Source: Yinghuangia elevatio (GTDB lineage: Bacteria > Actinomycetota > Actinomycetes > Streptomycetales > Streptomycetaceae). Taken from it: a DNA stretch of 64,000 bases. The DNA lies in assembly GCF_040649515.1 (NCBI RefSeq), contig NZ_JBEZFP010000019.1:1-64000 (forward strand), read 5' to 3'. The translations under genes were made by a program, and so were the position numbers. Below the pieces are notes generated by a model. It was not told where the DNA came from. It saw only the letters and a list, made by a program, of their open reading frames with translations, and made no database searches. Of this stretch, positions 1-7,679 are shown piece by piece; within the stretch, counting starts at the first letter, position 1, and each line of letters opens with the position of its first letter.

Positions 1-286
1 TCCCCCTCACCCCCCCACCTCTAACCTTCCTTCCCCCCCCGCGGTACTTACCCTCCGCTCTGCCTCACGCGCGGGGGGCGCGGGGGCGCGGGGGCCCGGC
101 GCGCACCGACGGACCGGGCCGCGTGAGCCCGGAAAACGGCCGCGTAGAACCCGTCGGCGGACAACCGACAGATCAAACGGTCGCCAGGCCGGTACAGACG
201 GGGCCGCGGTTCACCCGATTGCGCGAGTCTCCGCACAAGTCACTGGTAAGCCGCCCACACGCCCCGTTCCGCCCGGCGCTACGCGG
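1..286. other. Left-edge intergenic, no gene seen
   Basis: This is the 3' flank of carD, whose stop lies at 287. The first 60 bases are a C-rich, nearly G-free run. No open frame has convincing third-position G/C bias, and I found no clear terminator hairpin. Confidence 0.5.
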
Positions 287-769
287 TCAGGAGGCCAGAA
301 CCTCGTCGAGGATCGCCTCGGCCTTGTCTTCGTTGGTGTTCTCCGCGAGTGCCAGCTCGCTCACCAGGATCTGCCGCGCCTTCGCGAGCATCCGCTTCTC
401 ACCGGCCGACAGGCCGCGGTCACGCTCACGGCGCCAAAGGTCGCGCACGACCTCGGCAACCTTGATAACGTCACCGGAAGCGAGCTTCTCCAGGTTCGCC
501 TTGTAGCGTCGCGACCAGTTCGTCGGCTCCTCGGTGTGCGGAGCCCGCAGCACCTCGAAGACGCGATCGAGGCCGTCCTGGCCCACCACGTCGCGCACAC
601 CGACGAACTCCGCGTTGTCAGCGGGGACTCGTACCGTGAGGTCGCCCTGGGCTACCTTCAGCACCAGGTAGATCTTGTCCTCGCCCTTGATGGTGCGAGT
701 CTCGATCGCCTCGATGAGCGCGGCCCCGTGATGGGGGTAGACCACCGTGTCGCCAACCTTGAACGTCAT
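287..769 (-). CDS. carD: CarD family transcriptional regulator
   Basis: CarD proteins bind the RNA polymerase beta subunit and stabilise the open promoter complex. The 160-residue product opens with MTFKVGDTVVYPHHGAA, the usual start of the N-terminal RNAP-interacting Tudor-like domain (about residues 1-60). A helical DNA-binding half follows, containing TNWSRRYKANLEKL and a helix ending in EKRMLAKARQIL. An in-frame start 15 codons upstream exists, but the family begins at this ATG. The gene points away from the lipoprotein at 1153, so the interval between them carries divergent promoters. Family assignment is firm; length and start fit streptomycete CarD. Confidence 0.95.
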   Translation of the reverse strand: MTFKVGDTVVYPHHGAALIEAIETRTIKGEDKIYLVLKVAQGDLTVRVPADNAEFVGVRDVVGQDGLDRVFEVLRAPHTEEPTNWSRRYKANLEKLASGDVIKVAEVVRDLWRRERDRGLSAGEKRMLAKARQILVSELALAENTNEDKAEAILDEVLAS

Positions 770-797
770 GTGACAGGTACCCCTTCCGTGGCTTTCT

Positions 798-826
798 AGG
801 GTAACACGGGTCACGCCCCGCCTGAA
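798..826 (-). promoter_or_regulatory. Candidate carD promoter
   Basis: On the minus strand a -35-like TTCAGG (821-826) and a -10-like TACCCT (798-803) are 17 bp apart, about 30 bases before the carD start at 769. This is a housekeeping-type match by eye only. Confidence 0.4.
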
Positions 827-1152
827 TGGCGTTTCCGCAGGTCAGGGCCTTAGTCAGGGCTTGACAACGGCCACACGGACATGCTTGTCCCACCCCGCGG
901 CAGCCTCCGGGGTGATCCATAAACCGGACAAAGCAGTCAACTTGTCTCTGCCTCCAGTCGAACACGGAATCGACTATCGGTGTGGGTGGACACACTGGCC
1001 CGACCCATCTGTTTTTGGACACCAAGCAGTAGCTCTTCCTGATGACCCTTCAGAGCCGCGTACAAGTCGCCGAGCGGGCCTGGATAGGCTGTCGCCGGTC
1101 CCGGAGACCGGGATCAGCGAGCCTGTCAAGGACCCAAGGAGAAACGCCCGCC
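815..1152. other. Divergent intergenic carD / lipoprotein
   Basis: A 338-bp non-coding interval between divergent genes. A TTGACA lies on the plus strand at 861-866, but no well-spaced -10 follows it. An AAGGAG ribosome-binding site at 1136-1141 serves the lipoprotein gene at 1153. Confidence 0.5.
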
Positions 1153-1881
1153 GTGAGCCGCAGCATTCGACGGGGTGCCGTCGCCGCAACCCTCGCCCTC
1201 GCGCTGGCCCCTCTGGCGGCCGCGTGCTCCAGTGGTACGGACGCCGCTACCACGCAGCTGAAGCCGGACAGCGCGTACACCCAGGTCGGCACCATCAAGG
1301 TGCAGAACCTGTCGCTGGTCCCCGGAGACAAGGACTCGGGCCTCGTGGCGCTCGGCGGCGCGCTCATCAACGAGAGCGACCAGCCCGAGACGCTCAAGCA
1401 GGTCACGCTGGCCGGCTCGACCGCGCCTGGCGCGATGAAGGACAAGGACGGCGCCGCGTCCATCACCATCCCGGCCCGCGGCGCGGTGTACCTGACCGGC
1501 GAGAAGGGCGGCCCGTCGGTGACCTTCTCGGGCATCCGCGAGGACATCACCGGCAAGTACGTCGACGTCGCGTTCAGCTTCGGCACGGTCGGCCAGACCA
1601 AGCTGGGCGTCGCGGTGCACCCGGCCGAGGGCTACTACGCGCCCCTGAAGCCGTCGTCGCCGCCGAGCACCCCGGTCACCGTACCGACCGTCACCGCGCC
1701 GCCGACGAGCACGCCGCCCTCCGCCCCGCCCGTGTCGCCCCCGGCCTCCGGCGCCCCGGCCACCGGCCAGGCGTCCGGTGCCCCCGAGGCGGGCGGTCCG
1801 ACCGCCACCGGCACGGCGACCGCGCAGGCCACCAACTCCTCGTCGCGGCCCCCGGCTTCGAACGAGCCCGCGAGCAGCTGA
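1153..1881 (+). CDS. Secreted lipoprotein, DUF461-like
   Basis: A 242-residue putative lipoprotein exported to the outer membrane face. It has a basic N-terminus, a hydrophobic stretch and a lipobox ending LAAAC (about residues 15-25). The folded part (about 35-160) contains LKPDSAYTQVGTIKVQNLSLV and GALINESDQPETLKQV, which resembles the DUF461/PCu(A)C copper-chaperone-like fold, though no His/Met metal site is obvious. The last 80 residues are Pro/Thr/Ser/Ala-rich. The GTG start has AAGGAG 11 bases upstream; an earlier ATG would put a non-signal segment before the signal peptide. It is convergent with phoP, with a terminator between them. The family call is tentative. Confidence 0.8.
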   Translation: MSRSIRRGAVAATLALALAPLAAACSSGTDAATTQLKPDSAYTQVGTIKVQNLSLVPGDKDSGLVALGGALINESDQPETLKQVTLAGSTAPGAMKDKDGAASITIPARGAVYLTGEKGGPSVTFSGIREDITGKYVDVAFSFGTVGQTKLGVAVHPAEGYYAPLKPSSPPSTPVTVPTVTAPPTSTPPSAPPVSPPASGAPATGQASGAPEAGGPTATGTATAQATNSSSRPPASNEPASS

Positions 1882-1897
1882 CGCCGACAGGCACACA

Positions 1898-1942
1898 AAA
1901 GGCCGAGGGCCCGCCCGGAAGTCGGGCGGGCCCTCGGCCTTT
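1898..1942. terminator. Bidirectional terminator, lipoprotein / phoP
   Basis: A perfect 20-bp inverted repeat beginning AAAGGCCGAGGGC and ending GCCCTCGGCCTTT with a 5-base loop, 16 bases past the lipoprotein stop and about 80 bases past the phoP stop. Confidence 0.9.
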
Positions 1943-2024
1943 GCACGGTGCGGTGTACGCCGCCCCAGCGGGCCCACAGGTCCGTGCACGAGCGGCTTCG
2001 TGCACGAGCTTGCGAACGGGCCTG

Positions 2025-2705
2025 TCAGGGCTCGAACTTGTAGCCCAGCCCGCGTACCGTCACCAGGTAGCGCGGGGCTCCCGGGTCCGGCTCGATCTTG
2101 GCGCGCAGCCGCTTGACGTGGACGTCGAGCGTCTTGGTGTCGCCGACGTAGCCGGCCCCCCACACGCGGTCGATCAGCTGCATGCGGGTGAGCACGCGGC
2201 CCGCGTTGCGCAGCAGCAGCTCCAGCAAGTCGAACTCCTTGAGCGGCAGTTCGACCTTGACGCCGTCGACGGTCACCCGGTGCCGGTCGACGTCCATGCG
2301 CACCGGCCCGGCCTCCAGGGCGGTCGGCTCGACCTCGGTCGGCTCCCCCTGGCGGCGGAGCACCGCACGGATACGGGCGACGAGTTCACGCGACGAGAAG
2401 GGCTTGGTTACGTAGTCGTCCGCGCCGATCTCCAGGCCGACGACCTTGTCGACCTCGCTGTCCTTGGCGGTGACCATGATGACGGGCACGTTGGACTTGG
2501 CGCGCAGCCGTCGGCACACCTCGGTGCCGGGGAGACCCGGCAGCATCAGGTCGAGCAGCACGAGGTCGGCGCCCCCCTGGTCGAACTGTTCCAGCGCATC
2601 GGGGCCGGTGACTGCGACCGCGACTTCGAACCCTTCCTTGCGCAGCAGGAACGCCAGCGGGTCGCTGAAGGACTCCTCGTCCTCGACGACGAGCACTCGG
2701 GTCAT
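2025..2705 (-). CDS. phoP: Response regulator PhoP (phosphate)
   Basis: An OmpR-type response regulator of 226 residues, which in Streptomyces activates pst, ppk and other phosphate-starvation genes by binding PHO boxes. The receiver domain (1-120) has VVEDEES, the phospho-acceptor in LVLLDLMLPG, and the conserved lysine in DDYVTKPFSSRE. The winged-helix domain (about 130-226) ends KTLDVHVKRLRAKIE...GLGYKFEP. It overlaps the phoR stop by 4 bp (ATGA), so the two are translationally coupled. The mycobacterial counterpart is RegX3. The PhoP identity rests on the family and on the neighbouring PhoR. Confidence 0.95.
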   Translation of the reverse strand: MTRVLVVEDEESFSDPLAFLLRKEGFEVAVAVTGPDALEQFDQGGADLVLLDLMLPGLPGTEVCRRLRAKSNVPVIMVTAKDSEVDKVVGLEIGADDYVTKPFSSRELVARIRAVLRRQGEPTEVEPTALEAGPVRMDVDRHRVTVDGVKVELPLKEFDLLELLLRNAGRVLTRMQLIDRVWGAGYVGDTKTLDVHVKRLRAKIEPDPGAPRYLVTVRGLGYKFEP

Positions 2706-3949
2706 CCCGAACCCTCCCGGGAGTTGTACGACGGGGCCAGGTCGCTCGGTCCGCCGGACGCGGGCGATGCGCCGGGCCTCGTCATTGTGGACGCCGCGTC
2801 GGGGAACTTGCCCCGTTCGTCGGCGGGCAGAAGGGGCAGCACCAGGGTAAACGTGGTTCCCACGCCCTCCAGGCTGCGTACCGTGACCTCGCCCCCGTGT
2901 CCGGCCACGATGTGTTTCACGATGGACAGCCCGAGTCCGGTCCCGCCGGTGGCCCGCGACCGTGCGGGGTCCACGCGGTAGAAGCGCTCGAAGATGCGGT
3001 CCAGGTCGCGATGCGGGATGCCGATGCCCTGGTCCGAGACGGCGATGACGGCCTTGCGGCCGGTCACCCGGACGTCGATGTCGACGCGGGTGCGCTCGGG
3101 GCTGTAGTTGACGGCGTTCTCCACCAGGTTGCCGAGCGCCATCACCAACTGGTTGTGGTCGCCCGGGATGACCAGGCCGGGATCGCCGCCGACCGCGAGG
3201 GTGATCTGCTTGTTCTGCGCGACCTGCCGACAGCGGTCGACCGCCTCCGCGACCAGTTCGTCGACCGGTACGGGGGCGATGTCCTGCAGCGGGTGGTCGT
3301 TCTGCACGCGCGACAGGTCGATGAGCTCCTGCACCAGGCTGGTCAGGCGCGCGGACTCGACCTGCATGCGGCCGGAGAAGCGGCGTACCGCCTCGGGGTC
3401 GTCGCTCGCGTCCAGGACCGCTTCGGCGAGCAGCGACAGCGCGCCGACCGGGGTCTTGAGTTCATGGCTGACGTTGGCGACGAAGTCTCGGCGCACGGCG
3501 TCGACGCGCCGGGCCTCGGTGCGGTCCTCGACCAGCAGCAGCACCAGGCGCGAGCCGAGCGGCGCGACCCGCGCCGAGACCTCCAGCTCCTGGCCGTCGC
3601 GCCGGGCCAGCAGCAGGTCGCGCTGCCTTATCTCGCCGTCGCGCCGCGTCTCGCGGGCCATGCGCAGGAGTTCCTCGGGAACCAGTTGGTCGCCGCGGAC
3701 CAGGCCGAAGGTGTACGCGGCCGAGCTGGCCTTGACCACCGCGTCCCGCTCGTCCAGCACGACGGCGGACGAGCGCAGCACGGACAGGACGATGGCCACG
3801 CCGGGCGGCAGCACCGGGCCCGCGGGGGCCGTCTGACCTCCGGGGTTGCCGAGGGCGCGCTCGCTCCAGCGGAAGGCCAGCGTTCCGGCCACACCGACGG
3901 CCAACCCTGAGAGGGCGGCGACTGTTGCCGCGGCCACGTTCACGTCCAC
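2702..3949 (-). CDS. phoR: Sensor histidine kinase PhoR
   Basis: A membrane sensor kinase of 415 residues that phosphorylates PhoP when phosphate is scarce. A single N-terminal membrane segment (about residues 5-28) is followed by a PAS-like region (about 50-145). The dimerisation box FVANVSHELKTPVGAL holds the phospho-accepting His, followed by N box LVENAVNYS, G1 DQGIGIP and G2 GGTGLGLSIVKH. It lacks the large extracytoplasmic loop of enterobacterial PhoR, as is usual in actinobacteria (SenX3 type). In S. coelicolor the divergent neighbour is phoU; here that position holds a small cysteine-rich gene. Confidence 0.95.
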   Translation of the reverse strand: MDVNVAAATVAALSGLAVGVAGTLAFRWSERALGNPGGQTAPAGPVLPPGVAIVLSVLRSSAVVLDERDAVVKASSAAYTFGLVRGDQLVPEELLRMARETRRDGEIRQRDLLLARRDGQELEVSARVAPLGSRLVLLLVEDRTEARRVDAVRRDFVANVSHELKTPVGALSLLAEAVLDASDDPEAVRRFSGRMQVESARLTSLVQELIDLSRVQNDHPLQDIAPVPVDELVAEAVDRCRQVAQNKQITLAVGGDPGLVIPGDHNQLVMALGNLVENAVNYSPERTRVDIDVRVTGRKAVIAVSDQGIGIPHRDLDRIFERFYRVDPARSRATGGTGLGLSIVKHIVAGHGGEVTVRSLEGVGTTFTLVLPLLPADERGKFPDAASTMTRPGASPASGGPSDLAPSYNSREGSG

Positions 3950-3976
3950 AGAACCCAGGGTAAAGCTGCCCCGAAC

Positions 3977-4055
3977 GGGTGAACCCTCTCCGGGCGGCAG
4001 AGACCGGATGACTTCATCGACTGTTCATCGCTCGGCCGTATCGGGTTCAGTTCGG
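3977..4055. promoter_or_regulatory. PHO-box-like repeats between phoR and Cys-rich gene
   Basis: PhoP binds 11-bp direct repeats of the GTTCAYYYRGG type. A single GTTCACCC lies on the minus strand (3977-3984), about 28 bases before phoR. On the plus strand GTTCATCGCTC (4023-4033) and GTTCAGTTCGG (4045-4055) are in register, with a degenerate 11-bp unit between them. Autoregulation of phoRP is known in Streptomyces; binding here is inferred. Confidence 0.4.
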
Positions 4056-4203
4056 ACGGATGTCGCCGGAAGTGCCGTTTGCCGGGTTCTGCCCGTTGAC
4101 GGGCGGATGCGTTGTGGGTTGACTCGGATACGGACGGTGCGCGGAACGTCGCGGCAAAGCAACAGGCAACGCATTGGTCCACCCAGGTGAACGGAGGTCG
4201 TTC

Positions 4204-4482
4204 ATGCCCGATCGGCTCACCAGCGCCATGACCGGTACCCCTGCCGACTCCCTGACCGCATCGATGACCCCGTCGACGTCCACGTCGGCATCCGCATCGA
4301 CCCCCTGGCCGACGCCCGCACCGCCGGGCCCGCGCACGTACATAGAGGTCACCCCGGTACGCGCCGCCGGGACCCGCAGGCCCGGGTCCGCACCGACACC
4401 CGGCTGCAGCTGTCCGTCGACATGCGGCTGCGGGTGCAAATCCGGTTCGGCCTGCAACTGCGGAGGCAGCTGCAACGGCTGA
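4204..4482 (+). CDS. Small Cys-rich, metallothionein-like protein
   Basis: A 92-residue protein with a Ser/Thr/Pro-rich N-terminal half and a short middle segment containing RTYIEVTPV. The C-terminus packs eight cysteines into its last 27 residues as CxC, CxCxC and CxC groups (CSCPSTCGCGC, then SACNCGGSC). Such spacing is typical of metallothioneins that chelate Zn, Cu or Cd through thiolates. A strong GGAGG (4193-4197) sits 6 bases before the ATG, and codon use is normal for this genome, so the gene is probably real. It is divergent from phoR, with PHO-box-like repeats in between. I do not recognise a named family; metal binding is inferred from the cysteines only. Confidence 0.72.
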   Translation: MPDRLTSAMTGTPADSLTASMTPSTSTSASASTPWPTPAPPGPRTYIEVTPVRAAGTRRPGSAPTPGCSCPSTCGCGCKSGSACNCGGSCNG

Positions 4483-4494
4483 ACGGGGGCATGG

Positions 4495-4532
4495 CCAGGG
4501 GCGCCCACCCCTTCCGTGACGGGCGCCCCTGG
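4495..4532. terminator. Bidirectional terminator, Cys-rich gene / gpmA
   Basis: A perfect 12-bp stem, CCAGGGGCGCCC pairing with GGGCGCCCCTGG, with a 14-base loop between two convergent genes. Confidence 0.9.
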
Positions 4533-4545
4533 TCGTGCCGACCCG

Positions 4546-5304
4546 CTATTTGCGGCCCTGGTTCTTGACCGCCTCGATCGCGGCCGCCGCGGCCTCGGGG
4601 TCGAGGTAGCGGCCGCCCGGGGTCAGCGGGCGCAGGTTCGCGTCCAGCTCGTAGAGCAGCGGGATGCCGGTCGGGATGTTGAGGCCGGCGATGTCGTCGT
4701 CGGAGATGCCGTCGAGGTGCTTGACCAGCGCGCGCAGCGAGTTGCCGTGCGCGGCGACCAGCGTGGTGCGGCCAGCCTCCAGGTCGGGCACGATCGCGTC
4801 GTACCAGTACGGGAGCATGCGCTCGACGACGTCCTTGAGGCACTCGGTGCGCGGCCGGATCTCGTCCGGGAGCCCGGCGTAGCGCGGGTCGTTCACCTGC
4901 GAGAACTCGTCGTTGTCGGCGAGCGGCGGGGGCGGCGTGTCGTACGACCGGCGCCACAGCATGAACTGCTCCTCGCCGAACTCGGCCAGCGTCGCGGCCT
5001 TGTCCTTGCCCTGGAGCGCGCCGTAGTGGCGCTCGTTGAGGCGCCACGAGCGGCGGACCGGGATCCAGTGCCGCTCGGCGGAGTCGAGCGCGAGTTGGGC
5101 GGTGCGGATCGCCCGGCGCTGGAGCGAGGTGTGCAGGACGTCGGGCAGCACGCCGGCATCGGTCAGCAGCCGGCCGCCGCGCGCGGCCTCCGCCTCGCCG
5201 GTTTCGGTCAGGTCGACGTCGACCCACCCGGTGAAGAGTCCCTTGCGGTTCCAGTCGCTCTCACCGTGGCGGAGGAGCACGAGCTTGTATGCGGTGTCGG
5301 CCAT
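4546..5304 (-). CDS. gpmA: 2,3-bisphosphoglycerate-dependent phosphoglycerate mutase
   Basis: Interconverts 3- and 2-phosphoglycerate in glycolysis and gluconeogenesis. The 252-residue product has the N-terminal histidine-phosphatase motif LVLLRHGESDWN (catalytic His near residue 13), the GLFTGWVDVDLTETG segment, RRSWRLNERHYGALQG, and the second active-site region LVAAHGNSLRALVKHL. The ATG was chosen because the family starts MADxxYKLVLLRHG; longer in-frame openings run back through ybjN on the same strand and are not real. It lies downstream of ybjN but is separated from it by a terminator, so it probably has its own promoter. Confidence 0.96.
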   Translation of the reverse strand: MADTAYKLVLLRHGESDWNRKGLFTGWVDVDLTETGEAEAARGGRLLTDAGVLPDVLHTSLQRRAIRTAQLALDSAERHWIPVRRSWRLNERHYGALQGKDKAATLAEFGEEQFMLWRRSYDTPPPPLADNDEFSQVNDPRYAGLPDEIRPRTECLKDVVERMLPYWYDAIVPDLEAGRTTLVAAHGNSLRALVKHLDGISDDDIAGLNIPTGIPLLYELDANLRPLTPGGRYLDPEAAAAAIEAVKNQGRK

Positions 5305-5325
5305 GCGCCCGAGCGTAATGGAGGC

Positions 5326-5352
5326 GCCGGGCCCCTTCGGAAAGGGCCCGGC
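5326..5352 (-). terminator. Terminator after ybjN
   Basis: GCCGGGCCC and GGGCCCGGC form a perfect 9-bp stem with a 9-base loop, about 75 bases past the ybjN stop and before the gpmA start. Confidence 0.75.
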
Positions 5353-5426
5353 ACCGTGCCCGGGCTGTCCGGGTGCGGGCCGCCGCCCGGTGGATGTGCG
5401 GCCGAGGTCCGTCGGGTGTCCGGCGG

Positions 5427-5948
5427 CTATTCGGCGGGCTTCTCGTCCCGCTTGGCGCGTTCTATCAGGTGCGTGAAGGCGTCCAGGTTGCGTGTCGACT
5501 CGCCGCGCTCGGTACGCCACTCCCACTCGCGGCGGATCGACGTCGCGAAGCCCAGTTCGAGCAGCGTGTTGAAGCTCTCGTCGGCGGTCTCCAGGACCAC
5601 CCCGAGCAGCCGGTCCACCTCGTCCTCGGTGACGGCGTGGACCGGCAGGCGGCCGGTCAGGTAGACGTCGCCGAGCTTGTCCAGCGAGAAGGCCACGCCG
5701 TACAGCCGCACGTTGCGGGTAAGCAGCCAGCGGTAGAAGGCCTCGTGGTTCTCGTCCGGGCGGCGTACGACGAACGCCGTGACGGTCAGCGTGTGCCGTC
5801 CCACCTTCAGCGCGCACGTTGTCTTGAGCTTGCGCGTGCCGGGGAGCGTGACGACGAACGTGTCCTCGTCCGGCCGCTCCCACGTGACCTCGGCGTCGTC
5901 CAGGGTCCGCCGGATGGTCTCGGCGGCCTCCGCCCGGGTCTGTTCCAC
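5427..5948 (-). CDS. YbjN domain-containing protein
   Basis: A 173-residue cytosolic protein of the YbjN/CesT-like family, whose biochemical role is unsettled; the fold resembles type III secretion chaperones. Recognisable segments are TLPGTRKLKTTCALKVG, NHEAFYRWLLTRNVRLYGVAF and GDVYLTGRLPVHAVTEDEVDRLLG. I chose the GTG giving VEQTRAEAAETIRR because a GAGG motif lies 6 bases upstream; an ATG 24 codons earlier remains possible. It lies 76 bp downstream of mshA on the same strand, an arrangement I recall from other Streptomyces, so co-transcription with mshA is plausible. Confidence 0.88.
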   Translation of the reverse strand: MEQTRAEAAETIRRTLDDAEVTWERPDEDTFVVTLPGTRKLKTTCALKVGRHTLTVTAFVVRRPDENHEAFYRWLLTRNVRLYGVAFSLDKLGDVYLTGRLPVHAVTEDEVDRLLGVVLETADESFNTLLELGFATSIRREWEWRTERGESTRNLDAFTHLIERAKRDEKPAE

Positions 5949-6024
5949 TGTGCACCTCGGGGATCGGCGTTCAGGCATTTCGTCCGGCGGTTTCCAGGAC
6001 GGTCCCACGCTAGCGCCCATGCCG

Positions 6025-7356
6025 CTACCGGGCGGCGAGGGACCGCACCACGGCGGCGTCGGCGACGGTCTGGCGGTAGACGTCGGCCATCGACGCCGCG
6101 GCGGCGGCCCAGCCGAAGTGGGCCGCGTGGCGCACCGCGCCGTCCGAATACCGCTCGCGCAGGCGCGGTGAGCGGACCAGGCGGCCGATGGCCTCCGCGT
6201 AGTCGGCGGGTTCGTGGCCGTCGACGAGGATGCCCGAGACGCCGTCGCGTACCGCGGTCGGCAGGCCGCCCACCGCGGCCGCCACGACGGGAGTGCCGCA
6301 CGCCTGCGCCTCGATCGCGACGAGGCCGAAGGACTCGTTGTACGACGGCACCACCGCGACGGTCGCCGCCCGGTACCACTCGGCGAGCACGTCCTGCGGC
6401 ACCGGACGCCGGAAGCGGACGACGTCCTGCACGCCGAGGGAGGCGGCCAGCTTCTGCAGGTGCTCGGGCTCGGCGAGGCCCGTGCCGCTGGGGCCGCCGA
6501 CCACCGCGACGACCAGGTTCTCGCGCAGCGAGGGCTGCGCGCGCAGCAGGTGCGCGGTGGCGTGCAGCAGGACGTCGGGGGCCTTGAGCGGCTGGATGCG
6601 CCCGGCGAACAGGATCACCGCGGCGTCCTCGGGCAGCCCCAGGCGGCGGCGCGCCTCGGCGGCGGCGCCCGGCCGGAAGACGTCCAGGTCGACGCCGGGG
6701 TTGACGACGGCCACCTGGTCGCGCGGTGCGGCGTACAGGCCGATGAGCTGGTCCGCCTCCTCGGCGGTGTTCGCGACGAGGCGGTCGGCCGCCTCGACGA
6801 CCTGGCTCTCGCCGATCACGCGCGCCGAGGGCTCGGGGCAGTCGGTCGCGGCCAGCGAGGCGTTCTTGACCTTCGCCATCGTGTGCATGGAGTGCACGAG
6901 AGGTACGCCCCAGCGCTCCTTGGCCAGCCAGCCCACCTGCCCGGACAGCCAGTAGTGCGAGTGCACGAGGTCGTAGTAGCCCGGCTCGCGCATGGCCTCG
7001 GTCCGCAGCACGCCGGAGGTGAAGGCGCACAGTTGAGCGGGCAGGTCTTCCTTGGACAGCCCCTCGAAGGGGCCGGCGGTCACGTGCCGGACGAGGACGC
7101 CGGGTGCCATCTCGACGACGGGCGGCAGGTCGCGTCCGGTGGCGCGGGTGAATATCTCCACCTCGACGCCCAGCGCGGCGAGGCGCTTGGACATCTCGAC
7201 GATGTAGACGTTCATGCCCCCGGCGTCGCCTGTGCCGGGCTGGTGCAAGGGCGACGTGTGGACGCTGAGAGTCGCGATCCTGCGCGGCGCCCCCCGACGG
7301 CCGGCCAGGGTGTTGCGCGCCCCGGATCCGCCCGCTCGCGGCACGTGATGACTCAC
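6025..7356 (-). CDS. mshA: D-inositol-3-phosphate glycosyltransferase MshA
   Basis: First enzyme of mycothiol synthesis: it joins N-acetylglucosamine from UDP-GlcNAc to 1L-myo-inositol-1-phosphate. The 443-residue GT4 enzyme shows the N-terminal signature HTSPLHQPGTGDAGGMNVY, acceptor-domain segments HSHYWLSGQVGW and VVNPGVDLDVFRPG, and the donor-site motif NESFGLVAIEAQACGTPVVA. Mycothiol is the actinobacterial counterpart of glutathione. The last enzyme, MshD, is encoded at 37301. A weak SigR-like promoter match lies about 190 bases upstream. Confidence 0.97.
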   Translation of the reverse strand: MSHHVPRAGGSGARNTLAGRRGAPRRIATLSVHTSPLHQPGTGDAGGMNVYIVEMSKRLAALGVEVEIFTRATGRDLPPVVEMAPGVLVRHVTAGPFEGLSKEDLPAQLCAFTSGVLRTEAMREPGYYDLVHSHYWLSGQVGWLAKERWGVPLVHSMHTMAKVKNASLAATDCPEPSARVIGESQVVEAADRLVANTAEEADQLIGLYAAPRDQVAVVNPGVDLDVFRPGAAAEARRRLGLPEDAAVILFAGRIQPLKAPDVLLHATAHLLRAQPSLRENLVVAVVGGPSGTGLAEPEHLQKLAASLGVQDVVRFRRPVPQDVLAEWYRAATVAVVPSYNESFGLVAIEAQACGTPVVAAAVGGLPTAVRDGVSGILVDGHEPADYAEAIGRLVRSPRLRERYSDGAVRHAAHFGWAAAAASMADVYRQTVADAAVVRSLAAR

Positions 7357-7679
7357 GCGATGACCTCCTACCAGGCCGACATGGCCTGCCTCTGCCGTAG
7401 TACTGCCGTACGCGCGAGCACGCGTACGGCAGGCACGACGTTCGGCACCCGACCACCCTTCGTGGCGGGCGCGTGCTGGGTTTGCTCAGCCCTCCCCGGA
7501 CGCTGTCGTTTAATTGGGACGACAACACCCCCGGTCAAGTGATAACCGATCCGTCGGCGCGGGGGATTCCCGACCGGGATGTGAGATCGCCCGGTCACCC
7601 CCCGCGTTCAGATTGCCACGGAGGGTGGCACGTGATCGCCCCGGTCATCCGAAAGGGGCGCCGCCCTACACTCGGAGGC
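7357..7679. other. Divergent intergenic mshA / methyltransferase-like
   Basis: A 323-bp non-coding interval. It holds an 11-bp perfect inverted repeat, TGCCGTACGCG (7404-7414) with CGCGTACGGCA (7421-7431), in the probable mshA 5' leader; a SigR-like element at 7544-7570; and a TACACT -10 (7667-7672) just before the ATG at 7680. Confidence 0.55.
7544..7570 (-). promoter_or_regulatory. SigR-like promoter candidate for mshA
   Basis: On the minus strand GGAAT (7566-7570) and GTT (7544-7546) are 19 bases apart. The thiol-stress sigma factor SigR prefers GGAAT, about 18 bases, then GTT, and mycothiol genes are known SigR targets. The one-base spacing difference and the ~190-base leader make this tentative. 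Confidence 0.35.

Noticed and set aside
861..2981. Open frame of about 700 codons on the plus strand
   Set aside because: It runs across the lipoprotein in another frame and opposite to phoP and phoR; composition is the Arg/Gly/Ala pattern of a GC-rich shadow frame, with no domain.
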